A stretch of 6,673 nucleotides of DNA from Acidobacteriota bacterium (GTDB lineage Bacteria > Acidobacteriota > Terriglobia > Terriglobales > Acidobacteriaceae). The notes beneath the pieces are model-generated. The model saw nothing but the letters and a program-made list of their open reading frames with translations. It did not search any database and was not told the origin of the DNA. The stretch covers positions 1 through 6,673 of the forward strand of contig QHZX01000213.1 in NCBI GenBank assembly GCA_003224835.1, written 5' to 3'. Positions within the stretch are counted from its first letter, which is position 1. Every line of letters begins with the position of its first letter. Positions 6,088 through 6,673 of the stretch are shown here, one piece after another. The position numbers and the translations under genes are program-made.

Positions 6088-6216
6088 CGAGGAATTCAAG
6101 TCGTCAGTTTCGCAGATGTCCCCACATTAACGCAAAAGCCCATGCCGTTCAGCAACGACGCTCTCATACAATCCATGCGGGAACAGCCTTCCCTTGCTAA
6201 AGTATGTAGATTACAA

Positions 6217-6673
6217 ATGCGCCTCGTCATCAAAGTCGGAACCAGCCTGATTGCGCCCGGCGGGCGGATTGATACCAAACAACTGCGCACTCTCGTCGAT
6301 CAACTTGACCTTTCGCATCACGAATTCCTCATCGTAAGTTCGGGAGCGATTGCTTCGGGCATGGCAAATCTGGGCTTGAGCGAAGACCAACGCCCGTCGA
6401 GTGTGCCGTTGATGCAGGCTTGCGCTGCCGTCGGACAAAGCGCGCTCATGCATACCTACGAGCAGCTATTCTTCGGCAAGAAAATCGTGGCCCAATTGTT
6501 GCTCTCAAACGACGATTTCACTTCGCCGGTCCGGTACGAGAACCTGCAGAATACGTTCAATCAATTGCTTAAGCTAGGCGTTGTTCCAATCGTGAATGAA
6601 AATGATAGCGTTTCCGTCCGCGAACTGGTAGGCGCCTTCGGTGATAACGACGAACTAAGCGCGCTGCTGGCTG
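6217..6673 (+). CDS. proB: Glutamate 5-kinase, N-terminal part (cut by window edge)
   Basis: ProB phosphorylates L-glutamate with ATP to gamma-glutamyl phosphate, the first and feedback-controlled step of proline synthesis, in the cytoplasm. The visible 152 codons show the amino-acid-kinase fold signatures of ProB: VIKVGTSLI at residues 4-12, VSSGAIASGM in the nucleotide/substrate loop, MQACAAVGQSALMHTYEQLF, LLLSNDDF, and VPIVNENDSVSV followed by FGDNDELSALLA, which carries glutamate-binding residues. ATG 6217-6219 is chosen because MRLVIKVGTS is the usual ProB beginning. There is no Shine-Dalgarno sequence before it, and an in-frame ATG at 6175-6177 would add 14 residues but also lacks one. 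The gene is divergent from the phosphatase. The C-terminal part, where a PUA domain may or may not occur, is outside the window, as is any proA partner. Confidence 0.95.
   Translation, partial: MRLVIKVGTSLIAPGGRIDTKQLRTLVDQLDLSHHEFLIVSSGAIASGMANLGLSEDQRPSSVPLMQACAAVGQSALMHTYEQLFFGKKIVAQLLLSNDDFTSPVRYENLQNTFNQLLKLGVVPIVNENDSVSVRELVGAFGDNDELSALLA

Noticed and set aside
6096..6453. Two short minus-strand frames opposite the beginning of proB
   Set aside because: They are antisense to conserved ProB residues. They cover the divergent promoter region and have no coding character.

Overview
The window looks like a piece of a bacterial chromosome, most plausibly from an Acidobacteriota member. That assignment is an inference. 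It rests on a secreted M1-type peptidase with an N-terminal carboxypeptidase-regulatory-like domain (SGTVKDSTGAVVVGA), a DUF1684 protein, moderate GC content, and short GCYGANN heptamer repeats between genes. No rRNA, tRNA, CRISPR array, transposase or phage gene was seen. The content is mostly metabolic and housekeeping.

Layout, read along the minus strand from right to left. An inositol-monophosphatase-family gene (5254-6087) overlaps by 17 bases the start of a DUF1684 gene (4314-5270). A 148-base gap follows, holding a candidate promoter and palindromes. Next comes a gene of the aconitase/3-isopropylmalate dehydratase family with its swivel domain first (3446-4165) and its Fe-S catalytic domain second (2316-3512). 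The two parts lie in different frames and the sequence joining them appears to be missing. A second 148-base gap carries a 16-bp tandem duplication. The last gene is a secreted M1-type metallopeptidase (1-2167) that runs off the left edge. It is interrupted by an in-frame amber codon at 293-295, just before the zinc-binding motif, and the reading frame continues intact beyond it. On the plus strand, proB (glutamate 5-kinase, start 6217) diverges from the phosphatase and runs off the right edge.

The phosphatase and DUF1684 genes probably form a translationally coupled pair. The aconitase-family gene and the peptidase gene have their own upstream gaps and need not share that transcript. proB begins proline synthesis, and no direct pathway link to its neighbours is visible.

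The points most worth a second look are the two gene interruptions in one small window (nonsense codon in the peptidase, frame break plus missing segment in the aconitase-family gene) and the GCYGANN heptamer arrays at both ends of the DUF1684 gene. I found no convincing evidence of a new defence or mobile system.
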